Positions 5,569-7,137 of a stretch of DNA of 7,137 nucleotides are shown here, piece by piece. Location: NCBI GenBank assembly GCA_020848855.1, contig JADLHH010000161.1, positions 1 to 7,137 of the forward strand, in the 5' to 3' direction. Each line of letters opens with the position of its first letter. Within the stretch, counting starts at the first letter, position 1. The translations under genes were made by a program, and so were the position numbers. The DNA is from Anaerolineae bacterium. GTDB taxonomy: Bacteria; Chloroflexota; Anaerolineae; Aggregatilineales; Phototrophicaceae. The notes below the pieces were generated by a model, which searched no databases, had not been told where the DNA came from, and was given only the letters and a program-made list of their open reading frames with translations.

Positions 5569-6543
5569 ATGATCGACGACGACCTGAAAATCCTTACCGC
5601 TGCCAGACATGATGTAAGCCTTCAGGTGCTGGCGGAGCTTGGCGGCAAGATCGCCTCGCTAAAGTGGAACGGGCGCGAAGTACTGGCGCAGAATCCCCGT
5701 AAGCCGTTCCGAAAAGCCGTTTACGGCGCGCCCTACTCCGACTACGACGCCAGCGGCTTCGACGAATGCTTCCCGACGGTCGGCGACTGCACCTACCCGG
5801 AGCCGCCGCTGCTCGGCGTTGAACTGCCGGATCACGGCGAGCTGTGGTCGATCCCCTGGCAGCAGCTACCATGTGACGACGGCGTGCATCTGGCGGCAAC
5901 CGGCGTGCGCCTCGCCTACCAGTTTCACCGCTGGATCACCCTGCCCGCCCCCGGTCAGGTGCATTTGCGCTACGAACTCGTCAGCCAGTCAAGCGAGCCG
6001 TTCAAGTGCCTGTGGTCGGCGCACGCGCTGCTGGCGATCCGCCCCGGCATGATCATCCACCTGCCCGAAGGCGTTCGCATGAAAGTCAACTGGTCGAAAG
6101 GCGAACGGCTGGGCGACCTGCTGGACGAGCATCCCTGGTCGTTCACGACCGACCGCGCGGGTAATCCGGTCGACCTGAGCCGGATACTGCCGCAGGATGC
6201 CGGACTGGTGGACAAGCTGTTCACCACCCGGCTGCGCGACGGCTGGTGCGTGCTGCACGACCCGGCAGACGGCTTTTACGTCGCCGCGCTGTTCGCCCCG
6301 GAGCAAATCCCATATCTCGGCTTATCGATCAACCTCGGCGGCTGGCCCGTCGATGCACCCGGCTACTACAACCTGGGCATCGAGCCGTGCAGCGGCTACC
6401 CCGACCGACTCGACGTGGCGATGGCGCGCGGCGACTGCATCACCCTGCCAGCGCATGGACGGCGGACGTGGGAATGGCGGCTGTGCGTCGGGCAGACCGA
6501 TAACTGGAAGCGGGAACTCGAACGATTGAAAGGACTACCTTGA
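5569..6543 (+). CDS. Aldose 1-epimerase-like protein (galactose mutarotase fold)
   Basis: This 324-residue cytoplasmic protein has no signal peptide and resembles aldose 1-epimerases, which interconvert alpha and beta anomers of sugars. Residues that fit the family's active site are His89 in LPDHGELW, His152 in WSAHALLAI and Glu272 in GIEPCSGYPD. Their order and spacing parallel the two histidines and catalytic glutamate of GalM (His96, His170 and Glu304 in the Lactococcus enzyme). The start ATG has GGGGAA about five bases upstream. The gene is first in an operon driven by a strong promoter with operator-like repeats, and its stop overlaps the start of a phosphoglucose isomerase gene. Together they suggest sugar or sugar-phosphate metabolism. 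The exact substrate (free hexose, hexose 6-phosphate, uronate) cannot be read from the sequence, and some members of this fold are uncharacterised. Confidence 0.83.
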   Translation: MIDDDLKILTAARHDVSLQVLAELGGKIASLKWNGREVLAQNPRKPFRKAVYGAPYSDYDASGFDECFPTVGDCTYPEPPLLGVELPDHGELWSIPWQQLPCDDGVHLAATGVRLAYQFHRWITLPAPGQVHLRYELVSQSSEPFKCLWSAHALLAIRPGMIIHLPEGVRMKVNWSKGERLGDLLDEHPWSFTTDRAGNPVDLSRILPQDAGLVDKLFTTRLRDGWCVLHDPADGFYVAALFAPEQIPYLGLSINLGGWPVDAPGYYNLGIEPCSGYPDRLDVAMARGDCITLPAHGRRTWEWRLCVGQTDNWKRELERLKGLP

Positions 6544-7137
6544 GCCTCGATTTGACAGCGGTTGCCGGCTTCCCGTTGACGCTCGACACGCAGGCGCTGG
6601 ACATCCGTACCGGAAACGACATTCGGTTTGAGCGCGTCGCGCGGGGCAAGGCGCAGATGAAAGACGTGCTGATGGAGCCGGACGCCGTCGCGGACGATGC
6701 CGCGCTGTATTACAACTTCCCCCTCAAGACGGCGAGCAGCGCCGATATGGACGTGTTCCGGCGTGCCGGGCTGACGTTCGCCTGCGTGCTGCTGCCGCCG
6801 CTGAAAATCGGCGCGGAATACGTCAAGACGCACGGGCATTATCACCCGAACATGGCGGGAAGCGCGCTGGCATACCCGGAAGTCTATACCCATTACTATG
6901 GCAAGCTGTACCTGTTGATGCACCGGCGCACCGGCGACGACCCGGCGCGGTTGGACGACTGCGTGATCTACGAGATGCAGCCGGGACGCTCGATCAACAT
7001 CCCGCCCGGCTACCTGCACGTGCTGATCAACCCATCCGACGAGCCGGCGCTGATGGCGGGCTTGTACAGCATCCACTCGCCTCCGCAGTACGACCCCGTG
7101 ATTCAGATGCACGGCGCGGCGTATTACTTCGTCGAAC
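6540..7137 (+). CDS. Cupin-type glucose-6-phosphate isomerase (partial, C-terminus outside window)
   Basis: This metal-dependent cupin enzyme interconverts glucose 6-phosphate and fructose 6-phosphate. It is unrelated to the classical isomerase and best known from archaea, with bacterial members. The open frame runs from a TTG at 6540 to the window edge (199 complete codons). Cupin metal-site residues are visible: His100 and His102 in THGHYHP, Glu114 in YPEVY and His160 in PPGYLHVLINPSDEP. They match the His-x-His, Glu, His set of the Pyrococcus enzyme, with a longer stretch between the second His and the Glu. The TTG start is supported by AAAGGA five bases upstream, and it overlaps the epimerase stop by four bases (TTGA), a sign of translational coupling. 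The next in-frame ATG is too far in, at residue 40. This frame was found by reading past the upstream stop. Confidence 0.9.
   Translation, partial: MSLDLTAVAGFPLTLDTQALDIRTGNDIRFERVARGKAQMKDVLMEPDAVADDAALYYNFPLKTASSADMDVFRRAGLTFACVLLPPLKIGAEYVKTHGHYHPNMAGSALAYPEVYTHYYGKLYLLMHRRTGDDPARLDDCVIYEMQPGRSINIPPGYLHVLINPSDEPALMAGLYSIHSPPQYDPVIQMHGAAYYFVE

Noticed and set aside
6396..7112. Minus-strand open frame opposite the epimerase end and the isomerase gene
   Set aside because: The plus strand here encodes recognisable cupin isomerase motifs. The antisense product is low-information and spans two real genes.
1..7137. Mobile elements, CRISPR arrays, tRNA or rRNA genes, defence genes
   Set aside because: I looked for terminal repeats, spaced repeat arrays, RNA-gene landmarks and transposase-like or nuclease motifs and saw none. 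The genes are transport and sugar metabolism with normal operon structure.

Overview
This 7.1 kb window is ordinary chromosomal bacterial DNA. Its genes are GC-rich, its promoter regions are AT-rich, and its promoters look sigma-70-like. The taxon is not certain. The mix of an AfuABC-type ABC transporter, a DUF47 plus short PiT-family pair and a cupin-type phosphoglucose isomerase would fit an environmental lineage such as Chloroflexota (Anaerolineae). That placement is an inference from gene content and style, not a demonstrated match. I see no mobile element, CRISPR array, tRNA or rRNA.

Layout. (1) Positions 1-3311, minus strand: a three-gene ABC importer operon, read right to left as exported substrate-binding protein, fused two-domain permease, ATPase. 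The ATPase runs off the left edge. A perfect 14-bp hairpin sits between the binding-protein and permease genes. The permease stop and ATPase start overlap by one base. (2) Positions 3312-3659: a divergent control region with one promoter for each direction. Both promoters carry nearly the same block of TTAA-centred repeats. (3) Positions 3660-5404, plus strand: a DUF47/PhoU-like protein followed by a PiT-superfamily permease. (4) Positions 5405-5568: a gap with a small hairpin, a near-consensus promoter and two tandem 12-bp repeats over the expected transcription start. (5) Positions 5569-7137, plus strand: an aldose 1-epimerase-like (galactose mutarotase fold) protein, translationally coupled to a cupin-type glucose-6-phosphate isomerase that runs off the right edge.

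How the parts may work together. The ABC operon would commonly be labelled 'iron(III) transporter'. Its binding protein lacks the paired-tyrosine iron site and looks more like AfuA, which binds hexose phosphates. The shared promoter element couples it to a DUF47-PiT pair usually concerned with phosphate. The next operon encodes an enzyme interconverting glucose-6-phosphate and fructose-6-phosphate. A neighbourhood for phosphate and phosphorylated-sugar acquisition is therefore a reasonable hypothesis. A complication is that the PiT-like permease has lost the Asn-Asp signature in both halves, so its substrate may not be phosphate. The main points for follow-up are the shared promoter element, the altered permease motifs and the tandem operator-like repeat.
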